Positions 26,560 to 36,274 are shown, numbered from the stretch's first letter. The stretch: DNA of 64,000 bases from Chryseobacterium cucumeris (GCF_001593385.1 NZ_LUVZ01000044.1:124001-188000), one strand, 5' to 3'. Notes: generated from the sequence alone by a model not told the origin. A program made the numbers and translations.

Positions 26560-26577
26560 TATCTTTGAACAAATTTA
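26560..26577. promoter_or_regulatory. Back-to-back -7 boxes for lpxB and the DUF2480 gene
   Basis: TATCTTTG (26560-26567, plus strand) and TAAATTTG (26577-26570, minus strand) both match TAnnTTTG and are only two bases apart, between the divergent genes. No clear -33 boxes were found, so this is tentative. Confidence 0.35.
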
Positions 26578-26627
26578 CGAATTAAGATCATATCTGTCTT
26601 AATTTGTTCTCTATCCTTACTATAGAA

Positions 26628-27731
26628 ATGAAGTATTATATTATTGCAGGAGAAGCTTCCGGCGATTTACATGGAAGCAATCTGATGAAAGCCTTAAAAC
26701 ACAAGGATCCCCAAGCGGAATTCAGATTTTGGGGTGGCGACCTGATGAAAGCTCAGGGCGGAACGTTGGTGAAGCATTACCGTGATCTTGCTTTTATGGG
26801 ATTTCTGGAAGTGGTGATGAATCTCCGTACTATTCTGAATAATATTAAATTCTGTAAAGAGGATATTCAGAAGAACAGGCCTGATGTTTTGATCTTGGTG
26901 GATTATCCTGGATTTAATCTGAGAATTGCCAGATTTGCCAAGGAATTGGGAATCAAAGTTGTTTATTATATTTCTCCCCAGCTTTGGGCTTGGAAAGAAG
27001 GCCGAGTAGAGATTATTAGAAAATATGTGGATGAAATGATGGTCATCCTTCCATTTGAAGAAGACTTTTACAGAAAACATGGAGTTCACTCCCATTTTGT
27101 AGGTCATCCTTTGCTGGATGCTATTTCAGACCTTGAGGAAATAAGTATTGAACGTTTCAAATCGGAGCATGGCTTGAATGAAAAAGAAATCATTGCATTG
27201 CTTCCTGGTTCCAGAGAACAGGAAGTAGAAAAGATGCTTGAAATAATGCTTTCCGTAAGACCGCAGTTCCAAAACTATCAGTTTGTGATTGCCGGTGCGC
27301 CAAGTCTTCCAAAAGAATTTTATCAGAAATATGTAGATGATAATGTTCATTTTGTTTCTAATAAAACCTATGATCTGCTAAGATGTTCAAAAGCGGCTTT
27401 GGTGACTTCCGGAACAGCTACGTTGGAAACCGCTTTGTTGAATATACCTGAAGTAGTTTGCTATCGTGGAAGTAAAATTTCCTATGCTATTGCTAAAAGA
27501 TTGGTGAAAAATATCAATTATATTTCTCTGGTTAATCTGATTATGGACAGAGAAGTGGTGAAAGAATTGATTCAAAATGATCTGAATACCAAAAATCTGG
27601 TTGAAGAGCTCAATAAAATTTTGTCAGGAGAGAAAAGGGAACAGGTTCTGAATGACTATCATCTTCTCAGAGAAAAGCTTGGCGGAAAAGGAGCCAGCGA
27701 TCATGCTGCTGAGGTGATATTGAAAGTGTAG
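26628..27731 (+). CDS. lpxB: Lipid-A-disaccharide synthase
   Basis: The 367-residue GT19 glycosyltransferase joins UDP-diacylglucosamine and lipid X in outer-membrane lipid A synthesis. Motifs: start MKYYIIAGEASGDLHGS, the WGGDLMKAQGG and YPGFNLRIAR segments, YYISPQLWAWKEGR, and C-terminal LLPGSREQEVE and TSGTATLETALLNIPEVVCYR. The ATG at 26628 gives the canonical N-terminus; a TTG eight codons upstream is unnecessary. Membrane-associated at the inner leaflet. Confidence 0.96.
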   Translation: MKYYIIAGEASGDLHGSNLMKALKHKDPQAEFRFWGGDLMKAQGGTLVKHYRDLAFMGFLEVVMNLRTILNNIKFCKEDIQKNRPDVLILVDYPGFNLRIARFAKELGIKVVYYISPQLWAWKEGRVEIIRKYVDEMMVILPFEEDFYRKHGVHSHFVGHPLLDAISDLEEISIERFKSEHGLNEKEIIALLPGSREQEVEKMLEIMLSVRPQFQNYQFVIAGAPSLPKEFYQKYVDDNVHFVSNKTYDLLRCSKAALVTSGTATLETALLNIPEVVCYRGSKISYAIAKRLVKNINYISLVNLIMDREVVKELIQNDLNTKNLVEELNKILSGEKREQVLNDYHLLREKLGGKGASDHAAEVILKV

Positions 27732-27770
27732 TTTGTATTGAGTTTCTGATTATTAATCTACTTTTTAACT

Positions 27771-28862
27771 ATGAATTATTGTAACCGTTTTCTGTTATTA
27801 CTGACTTTTACTTTGTTTTTCACAAACAGTTTTGCCCAGCAGAGCAGTGTAAGAGATAAAGTCCAGATATTTTATTACGGCTGGTACGCCAATCCTGCAA
27901 CAGATGGAGAGTATCAGCATTGGAATCATGAGATCCTTCCTCACTGGAGCAATCCGAAGTGGAACAATCTGGGACATCATAAAGGAGGAGATGATATCGG
28001 AGCTAATTTTTATCCGGCTCTTGGCAATTACAGTTCCAACGATGCGAAAACCATCGAGCAGCATATGAAAATGATCAAAGACTCAGGAGCAGGAGTGGTT
28101 GTCGTAAGTTGGCTGGGAAAAGATTCGTTTACGGATAAAAGCCTTATCAAATATCTGGATATTGCAGATCGGTATGATTTAAAAATAGCATTTCACATTG
28201 AGCCATTTTATAAAAACACTTCAGAATTAAAAGAGCAGCTTTCTTATCTGGTAAAAACGTATTCTAATCATCATGCATTCTATAAAAAAGAAGGGAAACC
28301 TCTGTTTTATGTCTATGATAGCTATAAAATACCTAAAGAAGAATGGGTGAAAATACTATCCGCAAATGGAGAAAAAACAGTCAGAAATACAGATTTAGAT
28401 GCCCTTTATATCGGACTTTGGGTTGAGAAAGATGATGCTGAATTTTTTGATTCGGCAGGCTTCGATGGTTTCTATACCTATTTTGCCAGCAAAGGATTTG
28501 TATACGGAAGTACAACTTCGAATTGGGATTTTATGGCAAACTTCGCTAAAGATCACCATCTTATTTTTATTCCTTGTGTGGGTCCTGGTTATTCCGATAC
28601 GAGAATCCGTCCATGGAATGAAGCGAACTTCAAAAGCAGAGACAATGGAAAATATTATGAGAAAATGTTTGATGCTGCTATTAAAGTAAATCCGGAGTTC
28701 ATTGGCATTACATCATTCAACGAATGGCATGAAGGAACACAAATAGAGCCTGCTGTTCCTAAAAAAGCCGGTGATTTCAAATATGAAGATTATGGGAAAG
28801 ATCCTTTATTTTATATCAAAGAAACGAAGCGTTTGACGGATAAATTTTTGAAAAAGAGATAA
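27771..28862 (+). CDS. GH99-like glycosidase (endo-alpha-mannosidase/mannanase type), secreted
   Basis: The 363-residue protein has a signal peptide (NRFLLLLTFTLFFTNSFAQ) and a GH99-type barrel: VQIFYYGWYANP, PALGNYSSNDAKTIEQHM, GVVVVSWLGK, FHIEPFYKN and the C-terminal FNEWHEGTQIEPAVP motif that carries the two catalytic Glu residues of the family. GH99 enzymes cut alpha-1,2 linked mannosides internally by way of an epoxide intermediate. It likely acts on mannan or N-glycans outside the cell or in the periplasm. It stands alone, without a visible SusCD pair, and follows lpxB by 39 bases, so the two may be co-transcribed. Confidence 0.85.
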   Translation: MNYCNRFLLLLTFTLFFTNSFAQQSSVRDKVQIFYYGWYANPATDGEYQHWNHEILPHWSNPKWNNLGHHKGGDDIGANFYPALGNYSSNDAKTIEQHMKMIKDSGAGVVVVSWLGKDSFTDKSLIKYLDIADRYDLKIAFHIEPFYKNTSELKEQLSYLVKTYSNHHAFYKKEGKPLFYVYDSYKIPKEEWVKILSANGEKTVRNTDLDALYIGLWVEKDDAEFFDSAGFDGFYTYFASKGFVYGSTTSNWDFMANFAKDHHLIFIPCVGPGYSDTRIRPWNEANFKSRDNGKYYEKMFDAAIKVNPEFIGITSFNEWHEGTQIEPAVPKKAGDFKYEDYGKDPLFYIKETKRLTDKFLKKR

Positions 28863-28896
28863 TATACTTTTAATCCTAATTTTTAGGAAAAAAAAT

Positions 28897-28943
28897 TAAG
28901 CGTTCTGTTAACATTTTTAATGATGACAGAGCGCTTATTTAGT
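28897..28943 (+). terminator. Terminator after the GH99 gene
   Basis: A 12-bp stem with one G-U pair (28897-28908 and 28926-28937, TAAGCG...CGCTTA) is followed by T-rich sequence, ahead of comEC. Confidence 0.7.
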
Positions 28944-29003
28944 TTTTAAAGAGATCATGAATTTCCCATTCATTGCCTATTTTAAAAGGGTAATTAATGG
29001 ATT

Positions 29004-30776
29004 TTGAACAAACAGCCTCTTCTTATTCTGGCAATATGCTTTATTCTTGGAATTCTTTTTCAGGATAAAATGGTATTGCCAGAGACCATTGTTGGTGGAG
29101 TTGGAATGACCTGCTCAATATTGTTGATTTTAATCTGCTTTCATTCTTATCTTCTGCATAAAACCAAAACAGTTTTCCTGATGCTTCTGCTGTTCGGAGC
29201 AGGAATTGTTCTTCATTTCTATAACACTTCTTCATTAGTTGGTAAGCATTTGGTGAAGAAGCATGAAACGATTTCATTTAAGATCTCTCAGAAATTAAAT
29301 TCTTCGGAAAAATATAGAAAATATGAGGGCATTGCACAGTCAGATAATGCATGTTTCAATTCAATTTTTTATGTTCCAAAAGAGAGTAAAGAGCTGGATT
29401 TTATTCACTACTACAAAGCTGAGGCTTACATTACACAACCTCAGGTTCCATCGTATGATTTTCAATTTGATTATGCTCAATATCTGAAAAGAAAACATAT
29501 TGATTACCAGGTTTATCTTTCAAAAGAAATTATATCTGCAGAACGGAATGATTTAAAGTGGGCAGATCAGCTTAGGCAGTATAGGTTTGAGGTTCTTAAC
29601 AAAATAGATAAAACAGAAATTTCTGAGAAAACTAAAGAATTTCTAAAAGGTATTATTCTGGCAGACCGAACAGAGATTGACACGGGTACTGTTAGAGATT
29701 TCAATAGATCAGGGCTGGTTCATTTTCTTGCTATTTCCGGAACTCATATTGTGGTTGTTTTTGGGATATTCTATTTTTTTCTGATTCGGTTTGCTCCTTT
29801 ACAATTCAGAAAATATGCTGCTATTTTTAGTTTGATTTTTATCTGGTTGTTCGCCGCTTTTATTGGATTTGGGAATTCAGTATTACGATCTTGCATTATG
29901 CTGAGTGTTTATTTCATTTTTGTTTTGCTTCAGCGAAAGACGGATTTGCTTCACTCACTGGCCCTGTCTGCTTTTTTTATTCTAATCGGAGATACGCAAC
30001 AGCTTTTTGATGTAGGTTTTCAGCTTAGCTTTTCGGCTGTTTTAGGCATTTATTGGCTGAATCAGCCTTTGTTGAAATACTTCCCAAAACAGGATAATTA
30101 TATTAAAAAACTCTTGTTTAACACGATTACAATATCTTTATCCGCACAGTTGGTAACTTTACCTCTGGTGTTGTATTATTTTCATCAGTTTTCATTGATA
30201 TCAATCCTAGCCAATTTTGTTATTGTTCCTTTTTCTGAATTAATTATTATTTTCTCTTTTTTAATAACAGTTCTTATTTCTTTTGGGATTGATTTTGAAC
30301 TTATAAATGGTCTGTATGATGAGATTATTCAGGTTTTACTGAAGGTGATCCATTGGTTTGCTGAAGTGGATGTGCTGTTCTTTGAAAATATTCCAATGAA
30401 TGGGATAGAAGTGATATCCGTATCAATGTTTGTCTATTTACTAAGAGCTGCGATACTGAAATTCAATACGAAAAATACGATGAGGCTGATGATGGCAGCA
30501 ATACTATTTCTCATGATAAGAAATGGAATCACAGCTTTTGAAAATCGGAAGGAAGAGATATTGGTTCATCATTTTAACAGAAACAAAATTTTTTCAGTGA
30601 AAAATGGTGACCGAGTCTGTTTCTGGATTTCGGATATGAAAAATAAGACGAAGATTTTACAGTATATAGTCAATCCATATTGTGCTTCCAGAAGAGTAGA
30701 TCATTTTGAGATAAAAACCTTGTCACCCTCCATTCAAAAAGTGGTTTTCAGGAATAAGATTTATGATCTGAAATGA
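29004..30776 (+). CDS. comEC: ComEC/Rec2-family competence protein
   Basis: The ~590-residue integral membrane protein has N-terminal helices and a soluble DUF4131/OB-like section (~100-200), then the Competence domain with LKGIILADRTEIDTGTVRDF, FNRSGLVHFLAISGTHIVVVF and FDVGFQLSFSAVLGIYWL. The C-terminal metallo-beta-lactamase domain of many ComEC proteins is missing; only ~100 residues follow the last helix. ComEC forms the inner-membrane channel for DNA uptake. No in-frame ATG fits the start: a TAA stands three codons upstream (28995-28997), so the TTG at 29004 is used. Confidence 0.88.
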   Translation: MNKQPLLILAICFILGILFQDKMVLPETIVGGVGMTCSILLILICFHSYLLHKTKTVFLMLLLFGAGIVLHFYNTSSLVGKHLVKKHETISFKISQKLNSSEKYRKYEGIAQSDNACFNSIFYVPKESKELDFIHYYKAEAYITQPQVPSYDFQFDYAQYLKRKHIDYQVYLSKEIISAERNDLKWADQLRQYRFEVLNKIDKTEISEKTKEFLKGIILADRTEIDTGTVRDFNRSGLVHFLAISGTHIVVVFGIFYFFLIRFAPLQFRKYAAIFSLIFIWLFAAFIGFGNSVLRSCIMLSVYFIFVLLQRKTDLLHSLALSAFFILIGDTQQLFDVGFQLSFSAVLGIYWLNQPLLKYFPKQDNYIKKLLFNTITISLSAQLVTLPLVLYYFHQFSLISILANFVIVPFSELIIIFSFLITVLISFGIDFELINGLYDEIIQVLLKVIHWFAEVDVLFFENIPMNGIEVISVSMFVYLLRAAILKFNTKNTMRLMMAAILFLMIRNGITAFENRKEEILVHHFNRNKIFSVKNGDRVCFWISDMKNKTKILQYIVNPYCASRRVDHFEIKTLSPSIQKVVFRNKIYDLK

Positions 30777-30852
30777 TGGTTCTGAATTTAGCCATTTTCC
30801 TGTATTTATAATGGGTGAAAATCTTATTTAGAAAGATTACAAACTGTCTATT

Positions 30853-30868
30853 TGTGAGATTTCTCACT
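30853..30868. promoter_or_regulatory. CRP/FNR-like palindrome upstream of sdhC
   Basis: TGTGA-N6-TCACT (30853-30857 and 30864-30868, with outer GTGAGA/TCTCAC symmetry) resembles CRP-type operators and lies 23 bases before the candidate -7 box TAATTTTG at 30891-30898. No binding protein is known; a Crp/Fnr gene occurs at 17285 but a link is speculative. Confidence 0.4.
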
Positions 30869-30890
30869 TTTCGATATTGTTAAACTTTCT

Positions 30891-30898
30891 TAATTTTG
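30891..30898 (+). promoter_or_regulatory. Candidate -7 box (TAATTTTG) of the sdh operon
   Basis: TAATTTTG matches TAnnTTTG and ends 23 bases before the sdhC start. The -33 region has no clear TTTG at standard spacing. Confidence 0.45.
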
Positions 30899-30921
30899 TG
30901 GAAATTCAAATTTAAACTTAT

Positions 30922-31584
30922 ATGGCAGGTTTAACGAGTTCTACGATAGGTAGAAAATACGCTATGGCATTATCAGCTCTATTTTTGCTGATTTTTCTTA
31001 TACTGCATTTGACAACCAATTTGTTATCAGTTCTAAACAAGGATGCATTCAATACAGCATCTGACTTTATGGGCTATAATCCTTTTGTGCAGTTCTTAAT
31101 GCAGCCTATTCTTGGTTTTGCAGTAATTTTCCATTTTGTAATGGGATTTGTGCTTGAGATCAAGAATAATAAAGCGCGTCCGGTAAAGTATGCAGCAAAC
31201 AATGCATCAGTGAATTCTTCATGGATGTCCAGAAATATGATTATTTCAGGAGCTGTTATTTTAGCTTTCTTGGCGCTTCACTTATATGATTTCTGGCTAC
31301 ACGAAATGAATTACAAGTATGTAGAGGGATTAACTCCTGATGCAGAACGTTTCTGGCCTGAGCTTCATGAAAAGTTTGCTGACCTTTGGAGAGTAGCTTT
31401 GTATGTAATCTCTTTTGTTTTGTTAGGATTACACTTAGCTCACGGATTCCAGTCTTCATTCCAGTCTATCGGTGCCAGACATCCAAAATATACGCCGGTG
31501 ATCAAAGCTTTCGGGAAATGGTATTCAATTCTTATTCCTGCAGGATTCATCATCGTAGCAGTTTTCCATTTTATAACTCAATAA
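30922..31584 (+). CDS. sdhC: Succinate dehydrogenase cytochrome b subunit
   Basis: The 220-residue membrane protein belongs to the b558-type (SdhC of the Bacillus/Bacteroidota group). About five helices are visible, starting with YAMALSALFLLIFLILHLTTNLL. Candidate heme-ligand His residues occur in FLILHLTTN, VIFHFVMGF, ALHLYDFW and LGLHLAHGFQ. It anchors SdhAB and hands electrons to menaquinone. First gene of sdhCAB, 15 bases before sdhA. Confidence 0.94.
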   Translation: MAGLTSSTIGRKYAMALSALFLLIFLILHLTTNLLSVLNKDAFNTASDFMGYNPFVQFLMQPILGFAVIFHFVMGFVLEIKNNKARPVKYAANNASVNSSWMSRNMIISGAVILAFLALHLYDFWLHEMNYKYVEGLTPDAERFWPELHEKFADLWRVALYVISFVLLGLHLAHGFQSSFQSIGARHPKYTPVIKAFGKWYSILIPAGFIIVAVFHFITQ

Positions 31585-31599
31585 TATCAATATACTAAT

Positions 31600-33612
31600 A
31601 TGAGTAAATTAGATTCAAGAATTCCAGCGGGTCCTCTTAAAGACAAGTGGAAAAATCATAAAGACCATATGAACCTTGTTGCACCAAACAACAGAGATAA
31701 GATTGATATTATTGTTGTAGGTACAGGTTTGGCAGGAGGTTCTGCTGCAGCTACATTAGCTGAGCAAGGATACAACGTAAAAGCATTCTGCTATCAGGAT
31801 TCTCCAAGAAGAGCTCACTCGATTGCAGCTCAGGGAGGGATCAACGCAGCTAAGAATTACCAGGGAGATGGTGACTCTACTTACAGATTATTCTACGATA
31901 CCATCAAAGGTGGTGACTATAGAGCAAGAGAAGCTAACGTTTACAGATTAGCTGAAGTTTCTGCAAATATTATTGACCAGTGCGTTTCCCAAGGGGTTCC
32001 TTTCGGAAGAGATTACGGTGGTCAGTTGGATAACCGTTCATTTGGTGGAGTTCAGGTAAAAAGAACTTTCTACGCAAAAGGACAAACCGGACAACAGTTA
32101 TTATTAGGTGCTTATTCTGCAATGAGCCGTCAGATCGGTAAAGGAAGAATCAAGATGTACAACCGTCATGAGATGTTGGATCTTGTTATTGTTGACGGAA
32201 AAGCAAGAGGAATTATTGCAAGAAACCTTGTAACAGGAGAAATTGAAAGACACTCTGCTCACGCAGTGGTAATTGCTTCAGGAGGATACGGAAACGTATA
32301 TTTCCTTTCTACCAATGCAATGGGATCCAACGTTTCTGCTGCATGGAAAATTCACAAAAAAGGAGCTTACTTCGCAAACCCATGCTACGTACAGATTCAC
32401 CCTACTTGTATTCCTGTTCACGGAACACAGCAGTCTAAACTGACTCTGATGTCTGAATCACTAAGAAACTCAGGAAGAATCTGGGTTCCTAAGAAAATTG
32501 AAGATTCAGTAGCGATCAGAGAAGGTAAATTAAGACCTGAAAATATTAAAGAAGAAGATAGAGATTATTATCTGGAAAGAAGATACCCTGCATTCGGTAA
32601 CCTTGTACCTAGAGACGTTGCTTCTAGAGCTGCTAAGGAAAGATGTGATGCCGGATACGGAATTGAAAATAATGATACTAAAGAAGGTGTTTACCTTGAT
32701 TTCTCTACAGAGATCATGAAAAAAGGTAAAGAAGCCGCTATCGAAAAACATATTCATAACCCTACAGATCAGCAGATCTATGATCTTGGTAAGAAGTGGG
32801 TTGAGGAGAAGTATGGTAACCTATTCGTAATGTACGAAAAAATTACCGCTGATGATCCTTACAAAACTCCAATGAAGATCTATCCTGCAGTTCACTATAC
32901 AATGGGTGGTGTTTGGGTTGATTATAATCTTCAGTCTACAATCCCTGGATGTTTCGTAATCGGTGAGGCTAACTTCTCAGATCACGGGGCAAACAGACTG
33001 GGTGCTTCTGCATTGATGCAGGGTCTTGCTGATGGATATTTTGTACTTCCTTACACAATTGCAGATTACCTTTCTGCAGATATCAGAACAGGAGCTATTC
33101 CTACCAATTCTGCACCATTTGATGAGGCTGAAAAAGGAATTAAAGAGAAAATTAATTTCTTCTTAAACAATAAAGGAACTCATTCTGTTGACTATTTCCA
33201 CAAGCAGTTAGGAAACATTATGTGGAATAAAGTAGGAATGGGAAGAACTCCTGAAGGGTTAAGAGAAGCGATCAAGGAAATTGAAGAAGTAAGAAACAAT
33301 TTCTGGAAAAACGTAAAAGTTCCGGGAGAAGGAGAAGGAATGAACACTGAGCTTGAAAAAGCATTCAGAGTAGCAGACTTCCTTGAGCTTGGACAATTAA
33401 TGGCTATCGATGCACTGCACAGAAACGAATCTTGTGGTGGACATTTCCGTGAAGATCATTCAACTCCGGACGGAGAAGCGGAAAGAGACGACGTAAACTA
33501 CAAATACGTCGGAGCTTGGGAATATCAGGGAGACGATATCAACGCGGAAGTGTTGCATAAAGAAGAACTGATCTACGAGAACATCGAGGTTAAAACTAGA
33601 AGTTATAAATAA
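31600..33612 (+). CDS. sdhA: Succinate dehydrogenase/fumarate reductase flavoprotein subunit
   Basis: The 670-residue subunit oxidises succinate to fumarate in the TCA cycle. Motifs: the FAD-binding GTGLAGGSAAATLAEQGY, the covalent-FAD histidine region RRAHSIAAQGGINAA, the QIHPTCIP active-site segment, HYTMGGVWVDYN, and GEANFSDHGANRLGASALMQGL. C-terminal conserved RNESCGGHFREDHSTPDGEAERDD. The length fits the larger flavoproteins of the b558-type enzymes. Peripheral on the inner membrane, bound to SdhB. Confidence 0.96.
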   Translation: MSKLDSRIPAGPLKDKWKNHKDHMNLVAPNNRDKIDIIVVGTGLAGGSAAATLAEQGYNVKAFCYQDSPRRAHSIAAQGGINAAKNYQGDGDSTYRLFYDTIKGGDYRAREANVYRLAEVSANIIDQCVSQGVPFGRDYGGQLDNRSFGGVQVKRTFYAKGQTGQQLLLGAYSAMSRQIGKGRIKMYNRHEMLDLVIVDGKARGIIARNLVTGEIERHSAHAVVIASGGYGNVYFLSTNAMGSNVSAAWKIHKKGAYFANPCYVQIHPTCIPVHGTQQSKLTLMSESLRNSGRIWVPKKIEDSVAIREGKLRPENIKEEDRDYYLERRYPAFGNLVPRDVASRAAKERCDAGYGIENNDTKEGVYLDFSTEIMKKGKEAAIEKHIHNPTDQQIYDLGKKWVEEKYGNLFVMYEKITADDPYKTPMKIYPAVHYTMGGVWVDYNLQSTIPGCFVIGEANFSDHGANRLGASALMQGLADGYFVLPYTIADYLSADIRTGAIPTNSAPFDEAEKGIKEKINFFLNNKGTHSVDYFHKQLGNIMWNKVGMGRTPEGLREAIKEIEEVRNNFWKNVKVPGEGEGMNTELEKAFRVADFLELGQLMAIDALHRNESCGGHFREDHSTPDGEAERDDVNYKYVGAWEYQGDDINAEVLHKEELIYENIEVKTRSYK

Positions 33613-33636
33613 TCTCCAACCTATAAATATAACATT

Positions 33637-34404
33637 ATGAGTGCAAAAAAAGGCTTACATCTTACGCTGAAAATTTGGAGACAAAAAAATAGTAAAACTA
33701 AAGGTCAGTTTGAGACCTATAAAATATCAGATGTATCTACAGACTCTTCATTTTTAGAGATGTTAGATATCCTGAACGAAAATTTAATTAACGAAGGAAA
33801 AGAACCAATCGCTTTCGACCACGACTGTCGTGAGGGAATCTGCGGTATGTGTTCTCTTTATATCAATGGTAGAGCTCACGGACCTGATACAGGTATTACA
33901 ACTTGTCAGCTTCACATGAGAATGTTCAAAGATGGAGAGACGATCGTTATTGAACCTTGGAGAAGTGCTGCTTTCCCTGTAATCAAAGATTTGATGGTAG
34001 ACAGAAGCGCATTCGACAGAGTAATGGCAGCAGGAGGATTCATCTCTGTGAACACTTCCGGTAATACACTGGACGCTAACGCTATCCCTGTTCCCAAAGA
34101 AGATGCAGATAAAGCAATGGATGCTGCAGCTTGTATCGGATGTGGAGCTTGTGTAGCTACATGTAAAAACGGGTCTGCAATGTTATTCGTTGGAGCAAAA
34201 GTTTCTCAGTACGCATTACTTCCACAAGGTAGAGTAGAAGCTAAGAGAAGAGTTCTGAATATGGTGAAAGCTATGGACGAAGAAGGATTCGGAAACTGTT
34301 CAAATACCGGAGCATGTGAGGTAGAATGCCCTAAAGGTATTTCTCTTGAAAACATTGCGAGAATGAACAGAGAATACATGGCTGCTCTTGTAGATCAAGG
34401 ATAG
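33637..34404 (+). CDS. sdhB: Succinate dehydrogenase/fumarate reductase iron-sulfur subunit
   Basis: The 255-residue protein carries the [2Fe-2S] ligands in DCREGICGMCSLYING with a later Cys in TTCQLH, and the [4Fe-4S]/[3Fe-4S] motifs CIGCGACVATCKNGSAM and NCSNTGACEVECPKG. It moves electrons from SdhA FAD to the SdhC heme/quinone. Third gene of the operon, 24 bases after sdhA, followed by a terminator hairpin. Confidence 0.96.
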   Translation: MSAKKGLHLTLKIWRQKNSKTKGQFETYKISDVSTDSSFLEMLDILNENLINEGKEPIAFDHDCREGICGMCSLYINGRAHGPDTGITTCQLHMRMFKDGETIVIEPWRSAAFPVIKDLMVDRSAFDRVMAAGGFISVNTSGNTLDANAIPVPKEDADKAMDAAACIGCGACVATCKNGSAMLFVGAKVSQYALLPQGRVEAKRRVLNMVKAMDEEGFGNCSNTGACEVECPKGISLENIARMNREYMAALVDQG

Positions 34405-34712
34405 AATTGATTCAAATACATAGAAAATCGTCTTCATTTTTGGAGGCGATTTTTTTATGGAAAAGTTAACCCTGTTAAAGTTTGTTAACTTATTAACTGA
34501 TCTTCGTTATTCTTTATTTATTAAGTATATATTTGGAAGGTAATTAAATCGTTTTCTGAAAAAACTTTCAAATACTTTTTACCTCCAAAAAGATGATCTC
34601 CAATAATTGGAATATCTCTTTTTAATGGTAATAATAAAATTTTTAAAAAAAATAATTAGTGTGAATTAGCAAGCCCTAAAAAGCGTATTTTTGTGTAATA
34701 TTAAAAATTGAA
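34405..34712. other. Intergenic region after sdhB
   Basis: A hairpin with G-U pairs (arms from 34424 and to 34453, AAATCGTC...GGCGATTT) and a T run at 34451-34456 terminates the sdh operon. The rest is AT-rich, without a reading frame, and ends in TATTTTTG (34686-34693), a candidate -7 box 19 bases before the next gene. Confidence 0.6.
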
Positions 34713-36254
34713 ATGAAAAAATATCTTTTATTGTTTATCATCACATTCTTTGTGATGTCTTGTTCAAAAAAAGTAGAAGTAAAAGGAAAAATTACCGGAA
34801 GCTCACCATTAGAAAGAATTGAATTTGTAGAAGCTTCAGGAGTAGGAACCCTGCCTTTGATTAATATAGGTCTTGATAAAGACGGAAACTTTTCAGGGAA
34901 TTTTGACGCTCCTAAAGATGGAATGTACGTAATCAATTACGCGGGCAGACAAAGCCTGATTTATCTTGAAGGTGGTCAAAAAGTAAATATCTCAGGAAAC
35001 GGAGCTACTTTCCCAAATGAATATGTGATTACCGGAGATGCTAAAAAGAATAATGACTTCCTTACGGCAAGTATGAAGTTCTTGGCAGACTATGGAGGTA
35101 AAGTTAATTTACCTGTATTAATGGGTGGTGACGAAGCTGCATTTTTGAAAGGTATGCATAAAATTGAAGCAGATATTAATAAAAATGTAGATGACCTTGC
35201 CAAGAAAAATAATCCAAGCAAAGGACTTTTGGAATGGAAGAAAAACGATGTGAAAGTAACCATTCTTAACTTGCTTGCCAACTATGAAATGTCTCATGGT
35301 CCAATGTCAGGGAACCCATCTTTCAAAGCTTCTAAGGCCTTCAAAGATTACGAAACTCAGCTGGAAACAGACAAAGATGGAATGGTAAAAACTATTCCTC
35401 TTTACAGACAATATCTTCTTGTAAAAATGACTCCTGATTTCCAGAAATATGCTGAAGCAAACAGCAAAGGAAAAACAGGGATTACAACTTCTGAGATGTT
35501 CGCCCAGTATTTAAAAACAAAAAAAGATTTATCTCAAACTGCAAAAGATTATCTTCTTGCATTTGTAATGGCTCAGGCTGATATTCATCCAACAACTCCA
35601 GCTGCCAATATTGACAAGATTAAAAAGATCATCGATTCAGATATTAAAGATGCTACGATTAAAAGTGACCTTTTAAAAATGCAGGTAGCTATTACAGGAC
35701 TTAAAATCGGAGAGACAGCTCCTGAAGCAGCGTTAGCAAAACAAGACGGAAAAACATATAAACTTTCTGAAAACAAAGGAAAACCTTATATGTTGTTCTT
35801 CTATGCTTCATGGAATCCTTACATTAGCGAAGCTACAGTACCTGTATTAAAAGAAGTGGTAAACTTTTATAAGTCTAAAATGAATTTTGTATTTGTAAAC
35901 GTAGACGATACAAAAGATCAATTCATTAAGACAAGCAATTCTTTATTAAAAGGAATTCAGGGAGTGAATGTTTATGGAGAAGGAGGATTGAACTCTGACA
36001 TCGCTAAGAAATATGGAGTATACGGGTTCAAGTTACCTTGCTTTGTCATTATCGATAAAGATGGTAAAATTGCCAGCAGATCTTTCGTAAACCTTGGTGA
36101 GCAGGAACTAGTGACTATTTTGGATAAACAAACAGGTCTTTCAGCTCCGAAGGTAGATCCAAATGCACAAATGCAGCCACAATTACAGCTTGATCCATCT
36201 GCAATGCAACAAGCGCCACAGCCAGCAAATCCACAGCCGGCTCCAACAAAATAA
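34713..36254 (+). CDS. Thioredoxin-like (AhpC/TSA-fold) lipoprotein lacking the CxxC motif
   Basis: The 513-residue protein has a lipoprotein signal (YLLLFIITFFVMSC), an N-terminal DUF4369-like beta domain (VEVKGKITGSSPLERIEFVE ... YVINYAGRQSLIYLEGGQKV), a helical middle, and a C-terminal thioredoxin fold (~330-480): IGETAPEAALAKQDGK, then FYASWNPYISEATVPVL where TlpA/ResA proteins have W-C-x-x-C. The two redox cysteines are replaced (WNPYIS), so thiol-disulfide activity is unlikely. The tail is Pro/Gln/Ala-rich. A cis-Pro region (YGFKLPCFVIID) is kept. Envelope protein; possibly a binding or chaperone-like protein. Confidence 0.82.
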   Translation: MKKYLLLFIITFFVMSCSKKVEVKGKITGSSPLERIEFVEASGVGTLPLINIGLDKDGNFSGNFDAPKDGMYVINYAGRQSLIYLEGGQKVNISGNGATFPNEYVITGDAKKNNDFLTASMKFLADYGGKVNLPVLMGGDEAAFLKGMHKIEADINKNVDDLAKKNNPSKGLLEWKKNDVKVTILNLLANYEMSHGPMSGNPSFKASKAFKDYETQLETDKDGMVKTIPLYRQYLLVKMTPDFQKYAEANSKGKTGITTSEMFAQYLKTKKDLSQTAKDYLLAFVMAQADIHPTTPAANIDKIKKIIDSDIKDATIKSDLLKMQVAITGLKIGETAPEAALAKQDGKTYKLSENKGKPYMLFFYASWNPYISEATVPVLKEVVNFYKSKMNFVFVNVDDTKDQFIKTSNSLLKGIQGVNVYGEGGLNSDIAKKYGVYGFKLPCFVIIDKDGKIASRSFVNLGEQELVTILDKQTGLSAPKVDPNAQMQPQLQLDPSAMQQAPQPANPQPAPTK

Positions 36255-36274
36255 TAAACTTTAACACAGTATAG

